DNA of 64,000 bases from positions 104,133 to 168,132 of the forward strand of contig JOHN01000008.1 of assembly GCA_000719695.1 (NCBI GenBank). The letters are read 5' to 3'. Positions 53,547 to 63,062 of the stretch are shown here, piece by piece. A program made the translations under genes and the position numbers. The DNA is from Streptomyces sp. NRRL F-6131 (lineage in GTDB: Bacteria > Actinomycetota > Actinomycetes > Streptomycetales > Streptomycetaceae). How positions within the stretch are numbered: the first letter of the stretch is position 1; each line of letters opens with the position of its first letter. The notes below the pieces were generated by a model. The model was not told the DNA's origin. It made no database searches and saw only the letters and a program-made list of their open reading frames with translations.

Positions 53547-53817
53547 CAACGGCCGACTCCAGACCCGATCGGTGGGCGGGCCGGGGCTCATCCGCCCGCC
53601 CGCCGATCGACCAGACCGCGACGCGCCCACCCTCACAGGGGCACTTCGGTCGTGCCACCCGGCGCGTCGCGCCGGCTCCCTCCCTCACCGAGGGGAGCCC
53701 CTCGTTACGTCGGAAGCGGGACGAGGGGAACGGCGGGGAGGGAGCCGCTTCCCGGGCCGCCCGGGGCCCATGCTTGACGAACCGTTGCCAGACCAGCCCG
53801 GAAGTGAGGCCCACGCC
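53547..53817. other. Gap before glycerate kinase with nested inverted repeats
   Basis: No gene. Arms GGCTCCCTCCC (53674-53684) and GGGAGGGAGCC (53736-53746) enclose a second pair, CCCCTCGT (53698-53705) and ACGAGGGG (53721-53728), giving a nested structure about 70 bp before the glxK start. It could be a regulatory RNA element or simple dyad; no known class was recognised. Confidence 0.45.
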
Positions 53818-54960
53818 ATGCCCGCCACCCCCCACCAGGGCCATGTGGTCGTAGCTCCCGACAAGTTCAAGGGCACCCTGGAGGGCGCCGAGGCCGCCGC
53901 CAGGATCGCCGCCGGCATCCGCCGTGCCGCTCCCGGCACCGAGGTGCGCGAACTACCCGTCGCCGACGGCGGCGAGGGCACCCTGGCCGCCGCCCTCGCG
54001 GCCGGCTTCACCAGGGTCGCCACCAAGGTGGCCGGCCCCACCGGCCTGCCGGTGGACGCCGCGCTCGCCGTCCGGGGCACCACCGCCGTGGTCGAGCTGG
54101 CGCAGGCCTCCGGTCTGGCCCGGCTCCCCGGCGGCCGGACCGCCCCGCTCGCGGCCGGCTCCTTCGGTGTCGGCCAGCTGATCGGCCGGGCGGTCGCCCA
54201 GGGTGCCCGGCGGATCGTCATCGGCCTCGGCGGCAGCGCCAGCACCGACGGCGGCGCGGGCATGCTCCAGGCGCTCGGCGTCTCGCTGCTGGACTCCGAG
54301 GGCGCCGAACTGCCGCCCGGCGGCGCCGCGTTGCGCCGTCTGGCCAGGATCGACCTCGGTCGGCTGGCGGCCACCCTGGACGGCGTCGACGTGGTCGTCG
54401 CCTGCGACGTCGACAACCCGCTGCTCGGACCGCGCGGCGCCGCCGCCGTCTACGGCCCGCAGAAGGGCGCGAGCGGCGAGGACCTGGCTGTCCTGGAGGA
54501 AGGTCTGACCCGGTTCGCCGACGTGGTCGCCGCCACCGCCGGCCGGGACGTCCGGGAGGCCCCCGGCGCCGGGGCCGCGGGCGGCGTCGGCTTCGCCGCG
54601 CTGGCCCTGCTCGGCGCCACCATGCGACCCGGCATCGAGCTCCTGCTCGACCTGCTGGGTTTCGACGAGGCGGTGCGTGGGGCACGCCTCGTCGTCACCG
54701 GCGAGGGCTGCCTGGACGCGCAGACGCTCCACGGCAAGGCCCCCGCCGGCGTCGCCGCGGCGGCTGCTCGGGCGGGGGTTCGGGTGGCCGCCGTCGCGGG
54801 GCGGGTGGAGCTCTCCGAGCGCGAGTGGCGGGCCGCCGGCTTCGTCGCCGCCTACGCGCTCAGTGAGTTGGGCGAGCAGCCGGGCGACGGCATGACCAGG
54901 GCGGGAGAGCTGGCCGAGGTCGCGGGGGAGCGGCTCGCGGCCGCCTTCCTGCGCCGCTGA
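53818..54960 (+). CDS. glxK: Glycerate 2-kinase (GarK/GlxK family)
   Basis: 380 residues; phosphorylates glycerate for entry into glycolysis. Markers: VVAPDKFKGTLEG, ADGGEGTLAAAL, IGLGGSASTDGGAGMLQALG, NPLLGPRGAAAVYGPQKGAS and TGEGCLDAQTLHGKAP. The ATG follows GTGAGG. Same strand as hyi-glxR, separated by a heptad array and a nested inverted repeat. Confidence 0.94.
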   Translation: MPATPHQGHVVVAPDKFKGTLEGAEAAARIAAGIRRAAPGTEVRELPVADGGEGTLAAALAAGFTRVATKVAGPTGLPVDAALAVRGTTAVVELAQASGLARLPGGRTAPLAAGSFGVGQLIGRAVAQGARRIVIGLGGSASTDGGAGMLQALGVSLLDSEGAELPPGGAALRRLARIDLGRLAATLDGVDVVVACDVDNPLLGPRGAAAVYGPQKGASGEDLAVLEEGLTRFADVVAATAGRDVREAPGAGAAGGVGFAALALLGATMRPGIELLLDLLGFDEAVRGARLVVTGEGCLDAQTLHGKAPAGVAAAAARAGVRVAAVAGRVELSEREWRAAGFVAAYALSELGEQPGDGMTRAGELAEVAGERLAAAFLRR

Positions 54961-55021
54961 GCACCCCGCGGCCGACCCCGGTGCCGTGGCCCGCCCACCG
55001 GGGCCCTCGTAGTTTCCTCCA

Positions 55022-55036
55022 TTGACGTTTTGTTGA
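55022..55036. promoter_or_regulatory. TCAAC-N5-GTTGA-like site upstream of allB
   Basis: TTGACGTTTTGTTGA keeps the right half-site fully and the left in part. It lies 79 bp upstream of the allB ATG. Confidence 0.4.
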
Positions 55037-55115
55037 AGGCGGGCCTAGGCTCCGGGCCATCCTTCGGCGCACCCCTTCATCCAGCCACCCCTCATCCAGG
55101 CTTCGGAGGTCCCCC

Positions 55116-56492
55116 ATGCCCCTCAGCGAGACCGCGGTGATCCGTTCCCGCCGGGTGGTCCTGCCGGACGGCGAGCGTCCCGCGGACGTGCTGGTCCGGG
55201 ACGGGAAGATCGAGCAGATTGCCGCCCACGGCTCCCTCCTGGTCGGCGACCGCCAGATGACCGACCTCGGTGACACCGCCCTGCTGCCCGGTCTGGTCGA
55301 CACCCACGTGCACGTCAACGAACCCGGCCGCACCGAGTGGGAGGGCTTCGCCACCGCCACCCGGGCCGCCGCCGCCGGCGGTGTCACCACCATCGTCGAC
55401 ATGCCGCTCAACTCGGTGCCCCCCACCACCACCCTCGCCGGACTGGAGGCCAAGCGGAAGACCGCCGAGGGCCAGGCCTGGGTGGACCTCGGCTTCTGGG
55501 GCGGCGCCGTCCCGGACAACCTCGCCGACCTCGAACCCCTGCACCGCGCCGGGGTGTTCGGCTTCAAGTCCTTCCTGGCGCCGAGCGGCGTCGACGAGTT
55601 CCCGCACCTGGAGGCGGCCGGCCTGGAGGCCGCGCTGGCCGAGCAGGCCCGGCTCGGGGCGCTGGCCATCATCCACGCCGAGGACCCGGCCGTGCTGGCC
55701 GCCGCGCCGCAGCAACCCGGCGTCCACTACCGGGACTTCCTCGCCTCCCGCCCCGCCAACGCGGAGACCGCCGCCGTCGCCCGGCTGCTGGACACCGCCC
55801 GCCGCACCGGCGCCCGGGTGCACGTCCTGCACGTGTCCTCGGCGGCCGTCCTGCCACTGCTGCGGCAGGCCCGGGCGGACGGCGTCGAGGTCACCGCGGA
55901 GACCTGCCCGCACTACCTGACCCTGGCCGCCGAGCAGGTCCCGGACGGCGACACGGCCTTCAAGTGCTGCCCGCCGATCCGTGACGAGGCCAACCGCGAC
56001 GCGCTCTGGGATGCCCTGGCGGCGGGGGAGTTCATCGCCGTCGTCTCCGACCACTCGCCGTCCACCCCTGATCTCAAGCTGCTGCCCGAGCACGGCGGCA
56101 GCGGGGACTTCGCGGCGGCCTGGGGCGGCATCGCCTCCCTCCAGCTCGGGCTCCCCGCGGTCTGGACCGAGGCCCGCCGGCGCGGCCACACCCTCGCCGA
56201 CGTGGTCGGCTGGATGTCCGCCGGCCCGGCCCGGCTGGTCGGCCTCGCCGGGCGCAAGGGTGCCATCGCGGTCGGCCACGACGCCGACCTGGTCGCCTTC
56301 GACCCGGACGGCGCCTTCGCCGTCCACGCCGCCGAACTGCACCACCGCAACCCCGTCACCCCGTACGCGGGCCGCACGCTCACCGGCGCCGTCCGCACCA
56401 CCTGGCTGCGCGGCCGGGTCGTCGACCCCGCCGGCGAACCGTTCGGAGCCCAGCTCACCCGCCCCCGCACCCCGTCCGAGGAGCTCCAGTGA
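55116..56492 (+). CDS. allB: Allantoinase
   Basis: 458-residue cyclic amidohydrolase that opens allantoin to allantoate. Metal motifs: [29 protein letters not shown] with the bridging carboxylated Lys, IIHAED, VLHVSS and [10 protein letters not shown]. Ribosome site CGGAGG. The stop overlaps the allantoicase GTG (GTGA), so the two are coupled. Confidence 0.95.
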   Translation: MPLSETAVIRSRRVVLPDGERPADVLVRDGKIEQIAAHGSLLVGDRQMTDLGDTALLPGLVDTHVHVNEPGRTEWEGFATATRAAAAGGVTTIVDMPLNSVPPTTTLAGLEAKRKTAEGQAWVDLGFWGGAVPDNLADLEPLHRAGVFGFKSFLAPSGVDEFPHLEAAGLEAALAEQARLGALAIIHAEDPAVLAAAPQQPGVHYRDFLASRPANAETAAVARLLDTARRTGARVHVLHVSSAAVLPLLRQARADGVEVTAETCPHYLTLAAEQVPDGDTAFKCCPPIRDEANRDALWDALAAGEFIAVVSDHSPSTPDLKLLPEHGGSGDFAAAWGGIASLQLGLPAVWTEARRRGHTLADVVGWMSAGPARLVGLAGRKGAIAVGHDADLVAFDPDGAFAVHAAELHHRNPVTPYAGRTLTGAVRTTWLRGRVVDPAGEPFGAQLTRPRTPSEELQ

Positions 56493-57826
56493 CCACGGTC
56501 CCCGCCCAGAGCGTTCCCGCCCCCGGTGCTCCGGCCCCCGCCGCCTCCGCTTCCGTGGCCGCCGCGCCCGCCGCCGTCCCCCGGGCCGCGTTCACCGAGC
56601 TGGTCGACCTCGCCTCGCGCGCCCTCGGCGCCGGCGTCGTCGCCACCAACGAGGACACCTTCGCGGACGCCGAGAACCTGCTGGTCGCCGCACCCGCGGA
56701 GTTCCGCCCGCACACCTTCGGCCACAAGGGCCAGATCATGGACGGCTGGGAGTCCCGCCGTCGGCGCGGAGTCGGGGCCGAGCAGCCGCACCCCACCGAC
56801 GAGGACCACGACTGGGCGGTCGTCCGGCTCGGCGCCGCCGGGGTGATCCGCGGACTGGTCGTCGACACCGCGCACTTCACCGGCAACTACCCGGAGAGCG
56901 CTTCCGTCGAGGCCGCCTCGATACCCGGCCACCCCTCGCCGGCCGAGGTCGCGGCCGCCGCGTGGGTGGAGGTCCTGCCGCGCACCCCGCTGCGGGGCGA
57001 CACCGCCCACGAGTTCGAGGTGCGCTCCGAGGCCCGGTTCACCCACGTCCGGCTCAACATCTTCCCGGACGGCGGGGTCGCCCGGCTCCGCGTCCACGGC
57101 GAGGTGGTGCCCGACCCGCGCGAACTGGACGGCCTCACCTTCGACTTGGCGGCCCAGGAGCACGGCGGTGTCGCCGAGGCCGCCTCCGACCGCTACTTCT
57201 CCTCCCCGCACAACCTGAACGCTCCCGGCCGCGCCTCCGTCATGGGTGAGGGCTGGGAGACCCGGCGTCGGCGCGACAAGGCCAACGACTGGGTGCGGAT
57301 CGCCCTGGCCGGGGGCGGTGAGGTCCTGGCCGTCGAGGTGGACACGACCCACTTCGTCGCCAATGCCCCCGGCTGGGCCGACCTGGTCGGCTACGACGCC
57401 TCCGCCGGCGGGGACCCGGCCGCCGACGGGGAGGGCTGGTTCGAACTGCTGCCGCGCACCCGTCTGCAGCCCGACACCCGGCACCGGTTCCGCCTCACCC
57501 CGGGCCGTCCGGTGACCCACGTGCGGATCAACGTCCACCCGGACGGCGGCCTGGCCCGCCTCCGGATCACCGGCCGCCTGACCGAGGCCGGCCGCGCCGC
57601 CCTCGCGCTGCGCTGGTTCGACGCCGTCCCGGCCGCCGAGGCCGTCGCCGCGTTCACCGAGGCCGGTCTCACCGCCGACGAGGCGGCCGAACTCGCCGCC
57701 GCCCGACCGCTGGGCGCCCCGGCCGCGGCCCGCGCCGCCGTCGCCGCGCTCAGCCCGTCGGACGGCCCCGACGGCGCGCACTCCTCCCGCCGCCGTTCGG
57801 CCGCCTGGCGGCTGCTCGGCATCTGA
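56489..57826 (+). CDS. alc: Allantoicase with C-terminal helical extension
   Basis: 445 residues; cleaves allantoate to ureidoglycolate and urea. Two jelly-roll repeats are visible, each with the pattern [61 protein letters not shown] and [40 protein letters not shown]. An Ala/Pro-rich N-terminal arm (about 30 residues) and about 70 extra C-terminal residues frame them. The extension ([19 protein letters not shown]... to AAARPLG) looks like the start of an OHCU decarboxylase. Urea and ureidoglycolate processing genes are not in the window. Confidence 0.93.
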   Translation: MTTVPAQSVPAPGAPAPAASASVAAAPAAVPRAAFTELVDLASRALGAGVVATNEDTFADAENLLVAAPAEFRPHTFGHKGQIMDGWESRRRRGVGAEQPHPTDEDHDWAVVRLGAAGVIRGLVVDTAHFTGNYPESASVEAASIPGHPSPAEVAAAAWVEVLPRTPLRGDTAHEFEVRSEARFTHVRLNIFPDGGVARLRVHGEVVPDPRELDGLTFDLAAQEHGGVAEAASDRYFSSPHNLNAPGRASVMGEGWETRRRRDKANDWVRIALAGGGEVLAVEVDTTHFVANAPGWADLVGYDASAGGDPAADGEGWFELLPRTRLQPDTRHRFRLTPGRPVTHVRINVHPDGGLARLRITGRLTEAGRAALALRWFDAVPAAEAVAAFTEAGLTADEAAELAAARPLGAPAAARAAVAALSPSDGPDGAHSSRRRSAAWRLLGI

Positions 57827-57906
57827 TCCGGCGGCGCCGCGCCGGAACGGATGATCCGTCAGATCACTCTCCACGCACCACCCTTATCGACACCGAAGGA
57901 CCCGTC

Positions 57907-59367
57907 ATGCCCAAGATCCTGACCACGGAGTCCGGCGCCCCGGTCGCCGACAACCAGAACTCGGCCTCGGCCGGTGCGTACGGCCCGCTGCTGATCCAGG
58001 ACCAGCACCTGCTGGAGAAGCTCGCCCGGTTCAACCGCGAGCGCATCCCGGAGCGGGTCGTGCACGCCCGCGGCTCCGGTGCGTACGGCTACTTCGAGGT
58101 CACCGACGAGGTGTCGCAGTACACCCGCGCCGCGTTCCTCGGCGAGGTCGGCAAGCGCACCGAGCTGTTCCTGCGCTTCTCCACCGTCGCGGGCAACCTG
58201 GGTTCCAACGACGCGGTGCGCGACCCGCGCGGCTTCGCGGTCAAGTTCTACACCGAGGAGGGGAATTACGACCTCGTCGGCAACAACACCCCGGTCTTCT
58301 TCATCAAGGACCCGCTGAAGTTCCCGGACTTCATCCACTCGCAGAAGCGCGACCCGTTCACCGGTGTCCAGGAGGCCGACAACGTCTGGGACTTCTGGGC
58401 GCACTCGCCGGCTTCGACCCACCAGATCACCTGGCTGTTCGGCGACCGCGGCATCCCGGCCTCGTACCGGCACATGAACGGCTACGGCTCGCACACCTAC
58501 CAGTGGGTCAACGAGCGGGGCGACGCCTACTGGGTGAAGTACCACTTCAAGACCAACCAGGGCATCCGCTCGCTGGACGCCGGGCAGGCCGCCGAGGCGG
58601 TCGGCGGCGACGCCGACAGCCACCAGCGCGACCTCCACCAGGCCATCGAGCGCGGGGTGTTCCCGACCTGGACGCTCTACGTGCAGCTGATGCCGGTCGC
58701 CGAGGCGGCCGACTACCGCTTCAACCCCTTCGACCTCACCAAGGTGTGGCCGCACGCCGACTACCCGCTGGTGAAGGTCGGCCGCCTGGTGCTCAACCGC
58801 AACCCGGAGAACGTCTTCGCCGAGGTCGAGCAGTCCGCGTTCTCGCCGAACAACTTCGTGCCCGGCATCGGCGCGTCCCCGGACAAGATGCTCCAGGGCC
58901 GGCTGTTCGCCTACGCGGACGCCCAGCGCTACCGCCTCGGCGTCAACCACACCCAGCTGCCGGTCAACGCCCCGCGCGCCACCGAGGCGGCCAACTACGG
59001 CCGCGACGGGTACAGCGCGCTCAACGCGGCGGGTCGCGCCAAGAACTACGAGCCCAACTCCTACGACGGCCCGGCGCAGACCGACGCGGCGCTCGCCGCC
59101 CCGACGGAGCTGACCGGCTGGACCGGCACCTACCAGACCCCGGCCCACACCAAGGACGACGACTTCTTCCAGGCGGGTGAGCTCTACCGGCTGATGTCGG
59201 AGGTCGAGAAGGGCCGGCTGATCGCGAACCTGGCCGGCGCGCTGGCGCAGGTCACCCGCGACGACATCGTCGAGAAGAACCTCGCCCACTTCCACGCCGC
59301 CGACGAGGAGTACGGGGCCCGTCTGGAGGCCGCCGTCGCCGGGCTCCGGAGCACCGACGAGTCCTGA
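57907..59367 (+). CDS. katA: Monofunctional haem catalase
   Basis: 486-residue clade-type small-subunit catalase. Distal His in [14 protein letters not shown], Asn in VGNNTPVFF, proximal Tyr in [14 protein letters not shown], and [25 protein letters not shown]. It follows alc by 80 bp and can remove the H2O2 made by uricase. Start ATG with GAAGGA upstream. No catalase-linked Fur gene is next to it. Confidence 0.96.
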   Translation: MPKILTTESGAPVADNQNSASAGAYGPLLIQDQHLLEKLARFNRERIPERVVHARGSGAYGYFEVTDEVSQYTRAAFLGEVGKRTELFLRFSTVAGNLGSNDAVRDPRGFAVKFYTEEGNYDLVGNNTPVFFIKDPLKFPDFIHSQKRDPFTGVQEADNVWDFWAHSPASTHQITWLFGDRGIPASYRHMNGYGSHTYQWVNERGDAYWVKYHFKTNQGIRSLDAGQAAEAVGGDADSHQRDLHQAIERGVFPTWTLYVQLMPVAEAADYRFNPFDLTKVWPHADYPLVKVGRLVLNRNPENVFAEVEQSAFSPNNFVPGIGASPDKMLQGRLFAYADAQRYRLGVNHTQLPVNAPRATEAANYGRDGYSALNAAGRAKNYEPNSYDGPAQTDAALAAPTELTGWTGTYQTPAHTKDDDFFQAGELYRLMSEVEKGRLIANLAGALAQVTRDDIVEKNLAHFHAADEEYGARLEAAVAGLRSTDES

Positions 59368-59388
59368 TCCCCCGTCGCCCCCGTTCCC

Positions 59389-59461
59389 GGGCGGCCGGCC
59401 CCGCACGCCGGCCGCCCCTCCCGACCGGGCCGTTCCCCCGATGGCAGTGGGGAGCGGCCCG
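59389..59461 (+). terminator. Tandem terminators after katA
   Basis: First stem 59389-59399 with 59407-59417 (11 bp perfect), second stem 59426-59438 with 59449-59461 (13 bp with one G-U pair). Confidence 0.8.
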
Positions 59462-59560
59462 GCGGCGTCACGAGGGGCGGGGGTGGCTCCGGGGGCGCGC
59501 GGGGCGCTCTGCGGCGACCGCGCGGGGTCGTGTGGGGTCGTCCGGGGTCAGCCTCCGGTT

Positions 59561-59610
59561 GCGGCGGGTTGCGGCGGGTTGCGGCGGGTTGCGGCGGGTC
59601 GCGGAGGGTC
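59561..59610. repeat. 10-bp tandem repeat (GCGGCGGGTT)
   Basis: Three identical units GCGGCGGGTT, then GCGGCGGGTC and GCGGAGGGTC, without gaps. Confidence 0.85.
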
Positions 59611-59768
59611 GCGCGGGGGTGAGCGGGCGTGCGGCGGGGCATATGCCAGTCAAGCGATTCACCGTGTCCACCCGAATATTCCACGAGGGGGAGATGGGGG
59701 CGGCGGGCGGTGGATAGGGTGGACCTACCCGCGGGTCACGTAGCGGGGGGACATCGGAAGGGGACGAC

Positions 59769-60548
59769 ATGTCGACACCAGCCCCGGGCCGTCACGCCGT
59801 ACCGGAGCAGGGGGTGCCCGGTGCGTTCACCTCGCTGCGGCACGCCCTCAGACTGCTGGAGGCGGTGGACCGGCACCCCGGTGGTGCCACCCTCGTGACC
59901 CTCGCCAGGGAGACGTCCCTGGGCCTGCCGACGGTTCGCCGGCTTGCCGAGATCCTGGAGATCGAGGGCTACCTCCACTGCCAGGACGGCGGTTGGGTGC
60001 TCGGCGGCACCTTCGCCCTGCTCGGCCAGCACAACCGGGAAGAGCTGGTGCGCGCCCGGATGGACCGCAAACTCGACGAGCTGCGGGACGAGTTGGGTGC
60101 CGCGGTGTACTTCGTCCGTTACCACGAGGGCGAGTTGTCGGTCGAGGCGGTCTCGGCGTCGGACCGCGCGCCGGCGGTGCAGGAGTGGGTGGACTTCCGG
60201 GCCACCGCGCACGCCAGCGCGATCGGCAAGTGCCTGCTCAGCCAGCTCGACCACGACGGCCGCCGGGACCACCTGTCCCGGCACCCGGTGGCCCGGCTGA
60301 CCTCCCGGACGGTCACCGACGCCGACCAGCTGATGCACCGTCTGGAGCGCCAGCCGGCCACGGTGCCCGTGCTCGACATCCAGGAGTACGCGCTCGGCAC
60401 GGTCTGCGCGGCCGTGCCGGTGACCGCCGGCAGTACGGTCGGCTGCCTGGCCACCTCGATGCCGGTGGACGACGTGCACCGGCTGAAGGCGGCGGCCGAA
60501 CTGCTCGCCGCCCGGGCCGCGCCGCTGATGCTGGCGATGGCGGTCTGA
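59769..60548 (+). CDS. IclR-family regulator
   Basis: 259 residues: winged helix (SLRHALRLLEAVDRHPGGATLVTLARETSLGLPTVRRLAEILEIEGYL) and effector domain (GAAVYFVRYHEGELSVEAVSASD, ASAIGKCLLSQLDHDGRRDHLSRHPVARLTSRTV). It is downstream of the purine genes on the same strand but separated by terminators. It may regulate the purine genes or the downstream cluster; no operator was identified. Confidence 0.88.
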   Translation: MSTPAPGRHAVPEQGVPGAFTSLRHALRLLEAVDRHPGGATLVTLARETSLGLPTVRRLAEILEIEGYLHCQDGGWVLGGTFALLGQHNREELVRARMDRKLDELRDELGAAVYFVRYHEGELSVEAVSASDRAPAVQEWVDFRATAHASAIGKCLLSQLDHDGRRDHLSRHPVARLTSRTVTDADQLMHRLERQPATVPVLDIQEYALGTVCAAVPVTAGSTVGCLATSMPVDDVHRLKAAAELLAARAAPLMLAMAV

Positions 60549-60568
60549 GGCGCGTCGCGCGCCCGTGG

Positions 60569-60588
60569 GACCCCGCTTCGGCGGGGTC
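60569..60588 (+). terminator. UUCG-loop terminator after the IclR gene
   Basis: GACCCCGC-TTCG-GCGGGGTC followed by TTCGCGTTT, 20 bp after the stop. Confidence 0.9.
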
Positions 60589-60740
60589 TTCGCGTTTCCG
60601 TGTTTCCCCGGGGCCGCGCGGTGCACATCACTTATTAGACTCGATGTCGATAAGGCGTGCCGAAACCCTTGTGGCGCGGGCTACCCGCGAGTACGTTTTG
60701 CCGGGTCGAGCCGCCACCCGCAGGTCAGGAGGGCCCTCCC

Positions 60741-61655
60741 ATGCCCAGCTCCACCCCCGTCCCCGCCCTCGCGGCGCCCGCCGCCCGGGTGCACGAAGGC
60801 CTCGTCCTGGAGCCCCGCGACGTCCACTTCGACTGGGCCCGGCTGCCGCTGCACTGGATCCCCGACGAGCCGATGGCCACCCACATCATCAACGTGCTGC
60901 ACCTGCTCCTCCCGGAGGGCGAGCGCTGGTTCGTGAAGGTGTTCAAGGAGGCCCTCCCGCTCATCCGGGACGAGCAACTCCGCGACGAGGTCCTCGGGTT
61001 CATCGGCCAGGAGGCCATCCACGCCGAGGCGCACCAGGAGGTCCTGGACCACCTGCTCGGCCAGGGCCTCGACCCGCGCCCCTACGTCCGCCAGATCGCC
61101 TGGCTGTTCCAGCGCGTCCTCGGCGACAAGCCCGGACTGAGCCCGGCCCGGCAGCGCGAGAACATCATCGAGCGGGTCGCGTTCGTCGCGGCGATCGAGC
61201 ACTTCACCGCCTTCCTCGGCAACTGGGCGCTCAACTCCCCGGGCCTGGACCGCGCCAAGGCCGACCCGACGATGCTCGACCTGCTGCGCTGGCACGGCGC
61301 CGAGGAGGTCGAGCACCGCAGCGTCGCCTTCGACCTGATGGTCCACCTCGACCCCGGCTACGCGCGCCGGATCCGCGGCATGCTCGTCTCCGGGCCGCTG
61401 CTGGTCCACCTCTGGGTGCGCGGCGCCCGCTTCATGCTCGCCGCCGACCCGACCCTGGACGGCCGGCTCAAGCCCACCTGGCGCGAAACGGGCCGGATCG
61501 CCAAGCGCGGCCTGCTGCCGGACCCGATCCGGTCCATCCGCTCCGGCCTGCGCTACCTGCGGCCCGGTTACCACCCCACCCAGGAGGGCTCCTCCAGCCA
61601 GGCCCTCGGCTACCTCGCGACCTCCCCGGCCGCCCGCGCCGCCGCCGGCAGGTGA
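60741..61655 (+). CDS. Metal-dependent hydrolase (PF10118-like, diiron candidate)
   Basis: 304 residues of the family annotated as metal-dependent hydrolase (PF10118). Helical Glu/His motifs look like a diiron site: GQEAIHAEAH (ExxxH-type), AIEHFTAF and GAEEVEHRSVAFD. Many relatives are encoded beside a 2Fe-2S reductase, as here, which suggests an oxygen-using enzyme fed with electrons rather than a hydrolase. The ATG follows AGGAGG. Function not established. Confidence 0.85.
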   Translation: MPSSTPVPALAAPAARVHEGLVLEPRDVHFDWARLPLHWIPDEPMATHIINVLHLLLPEGERWFVKVFKEALPLIRDEQLRDEVLGFIGQEAIHAEAHQEVLDHLLGQGLDPRPYVRQIAWLFQRVLGDKPGLSPARQRENIIERVAFVAAIEHFTAFLGNWALNSPGLDRAKADPTMLDLLRWHGAEEVEHRSVAFDLMVHLDPGYARRIRGMLVSGPLLVHLWVRGARFMLAADPTLDGRLKPTWRETGRIAKRGLLPDPIRSIRSGLRYLRPGYHPTQEGSSSQALGYLATSPAARAAAGR

Positions 61656-61693
61656 CCGGCGGCCGACGCCCGACGCCCCGGTTGCCGGGGGTG

Positions 61694-61785
61694 GACGACT
61701 GACCGCTGACAGATGACAGCTGACAAAATCTGTTATCTGTCATCTGAAATCTGTCAGCTGTTATCTGTCAGTCGTCGATCGTCGG
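61694..61785. repeat. Heptad dyad array, copy 4
   Basis: The left arm is itself heptameric (units GACGACT, GACCGCT, GACAGAT, GACAGCT, 61694-61721, then GACAAA), and eight right-arm units follow from 61728 to 61783 (ATCTGTT, ATCTGTC, ATCTGAA, AGCTGTT, AGTCGTC and others). GACGACT/AGTCGTC and GACAGAT/ATCTGTC are exact reverse complements, so the array folds on itself in 7-bp register. It begins 38 bp after the hydrolase stop. Confidence 0.85.
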
Positions 61786-61886
61786 CCCCCGCCGCCGAGC
61801 GCCGGCCGCCCGCCGTCATCTGCTCCCCGAAACCTGGCAGCCGTCCGTCACCCATCGGCCGCCACCGGACCCAAGGACCTCGCCGG

Positions 61887-62975
61887 ATGGACCTGCGCAC
61901 CCCGCCCCCCGACCTCTACGGCCGCCCGCGCGCCGACACCTTCTTTCGCTTCCTCACCGCGTTCGGCGACCGCTACAGCCCCGCACTCGGCAGCCCGCTG
62001 CTGCGCCGCAACCCGCGCCGCCCGTTCAGCCGACCCGCCGAGGCGCTGCAACTCGTCGTCACCGCCCGCCGCGCGGTCGCCGCCGACGCCGTCGAACTGA
62101 CCCTCGCCGATCCCTCCGGCGGCCCCCTCCCGGCCTGGCAGCCCGGCGCGCACCTGTTCCTCGCCCTTCCCTCGGGCCGCGAGCGGCACTACTCGCTCTG
62201 CGGCGACCCGGCCGACCGCTCCGCCTACCGGATCGCGGTCCGCCGCCTGCCCGACGGCGGTGGCGGCTCCGTGGAGATCCACGACACCGTGCACCCCGGC
62301 ACCCGGCTGAGCTCCCGCCGCCCGCGCAACGGCTTCGCGTTCTGCGCCGAGTCGGCCGTCCTGCTGCTGGCCGGCGGCATCGGCGTCACCCCGCTGCTCC
62401 CGATGGCCCGCGAGGCCCAACGGATCGGCCTGGACTGGCACTTGGTCCACACCGGCCGCCGCGCCGACACCCTCCCGTTCGCCGAGGAGCTGCGCGCGCT
62501 CGACCCGGGCCGCGTCCATCTGCGCACCGACGACGAGCACGGTGGCCCGCCCACCGGGGCCGAACTCCTCGCCCACGCCCCGCGCGGCGCGGCCGTCTAC
62601 TGCTGCGGCCCGGCCCCGATGCTGGCCGCCGTCCAGCACGCCCTCGACGCCTCGCCCGCCGCCGGCCTGCACTTCGAACGGTTCGGCGCGGCCCCGGTCA
62701 CCGACGGCGAGCCGTTCACCGTGCGGCTCGGTGCCGACGGCCCCGACCTGCCCGTCCCGGCGGACCGTTCCGCCCTGGACGTGCTCCGCGAGGCCCGCCC
62801 CGATCTCGCGTACTCCTGCCGGCAGGGCTTCTGCGGCACCTGCGAGGTCCGGCTGCTGGCCGGCACCCCGGACCACCGCGACCGCCGTCTCACCCCCGAA
62901 CGGCGCGCCGCCGGCGCCGTGCTGCCCTGCGTCTCCCGCGCGGCCGAGGGCGAGACCCTCGTCCTGGACCTGTAG
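61887..62975 (+). CDS. PDR/VanB-type flavin reductase with C-terminal 2Fe-2S ferredoxin
   Basis: 362 residues. FMN domain with ERHYSLCGD (RxYS motif), NAD domain with LLAGGIGVTPLLPM and YCCGPAPMLAAV, and a plant-type 2Fe-2S domain at the C-terminus (SCRQGFCGTCEVRLL plus LPC) with the CX4CX2CXnC ligands. This is the phthalate dioxygenase reductase layout. It probably passes electrons to the PF10118 protein upstream. ATG with AAGGA 9 bp upstream. An N-terminal arm of about 50 residues precedes the flavin domain. Confidence 0.92.
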   Translation: MDLRTPPPDLYGRPRADTFFRFLTAFGDRYSPALGSPLLRRNPRRPFSRPAEALQLVVTARRAVAADAVELTLADPSGGPLPAWQPGAHLFLALPSGRERHYSLCGDPADRSAYRIAVRRLPDGGGGSVEIHDTVHPGTRLSSRRPRNGFAFCAESAVLLLAGGIGVTPLLPMAREAQRIGLDWHLVHTGRRADTLPFAEELRALDPGRVHLRTDDEHGGPPTGAELLAHAPRGAAVYCCGPAPMLAAVQHALDASPAAGLHFERFGAAPVTDGEPFTVRLGADGPDLPVPADRSALDVLREARPDLAYSCRQGFCGTCEVRLLAGTPDHRDRRLTPERRAAGAVLPCVSRAAEGETLVLDL

Positions 62976-63024
62976 AACCCATAACCCAGAACCCATAACC
63001 CAGAACCCCAAACCCCGAACCCAC
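62976..63024. repeat. Heptad array AACCCAT/AACCCAG, seven units
   Basis: Seven gapless 7-bp units start at the base after the reductase stop codon: AACCCAT and AACCCAG alternate twice, then AACCCCA, AACCCCG and AACCCAC. The ribosome site of the next gene follows at 63047. Confidence 0.9.
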
Positions 63025-63062
63025 CCCTGCTACAAGCTCAAGAACCAGAAGGAGCTCCCGCC

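Larger units (their letters stand above)
59368..59768. other. Gap between katA and the IclR gene
   Basis: 401 bp with no gene: two terminator hairpins (59389-59461), then the decamer array (59561-59610) and the IclR promoter region. Confidence 0.6.

Noticed and set aside
62976..63024. AACCCAT units as a telomere-like repeat
   Set aside because: Actinomycete linear chromosomes end in palindromic protein-capped telomeres, not in simple repeats, and this array lies between two co-oriented genes.
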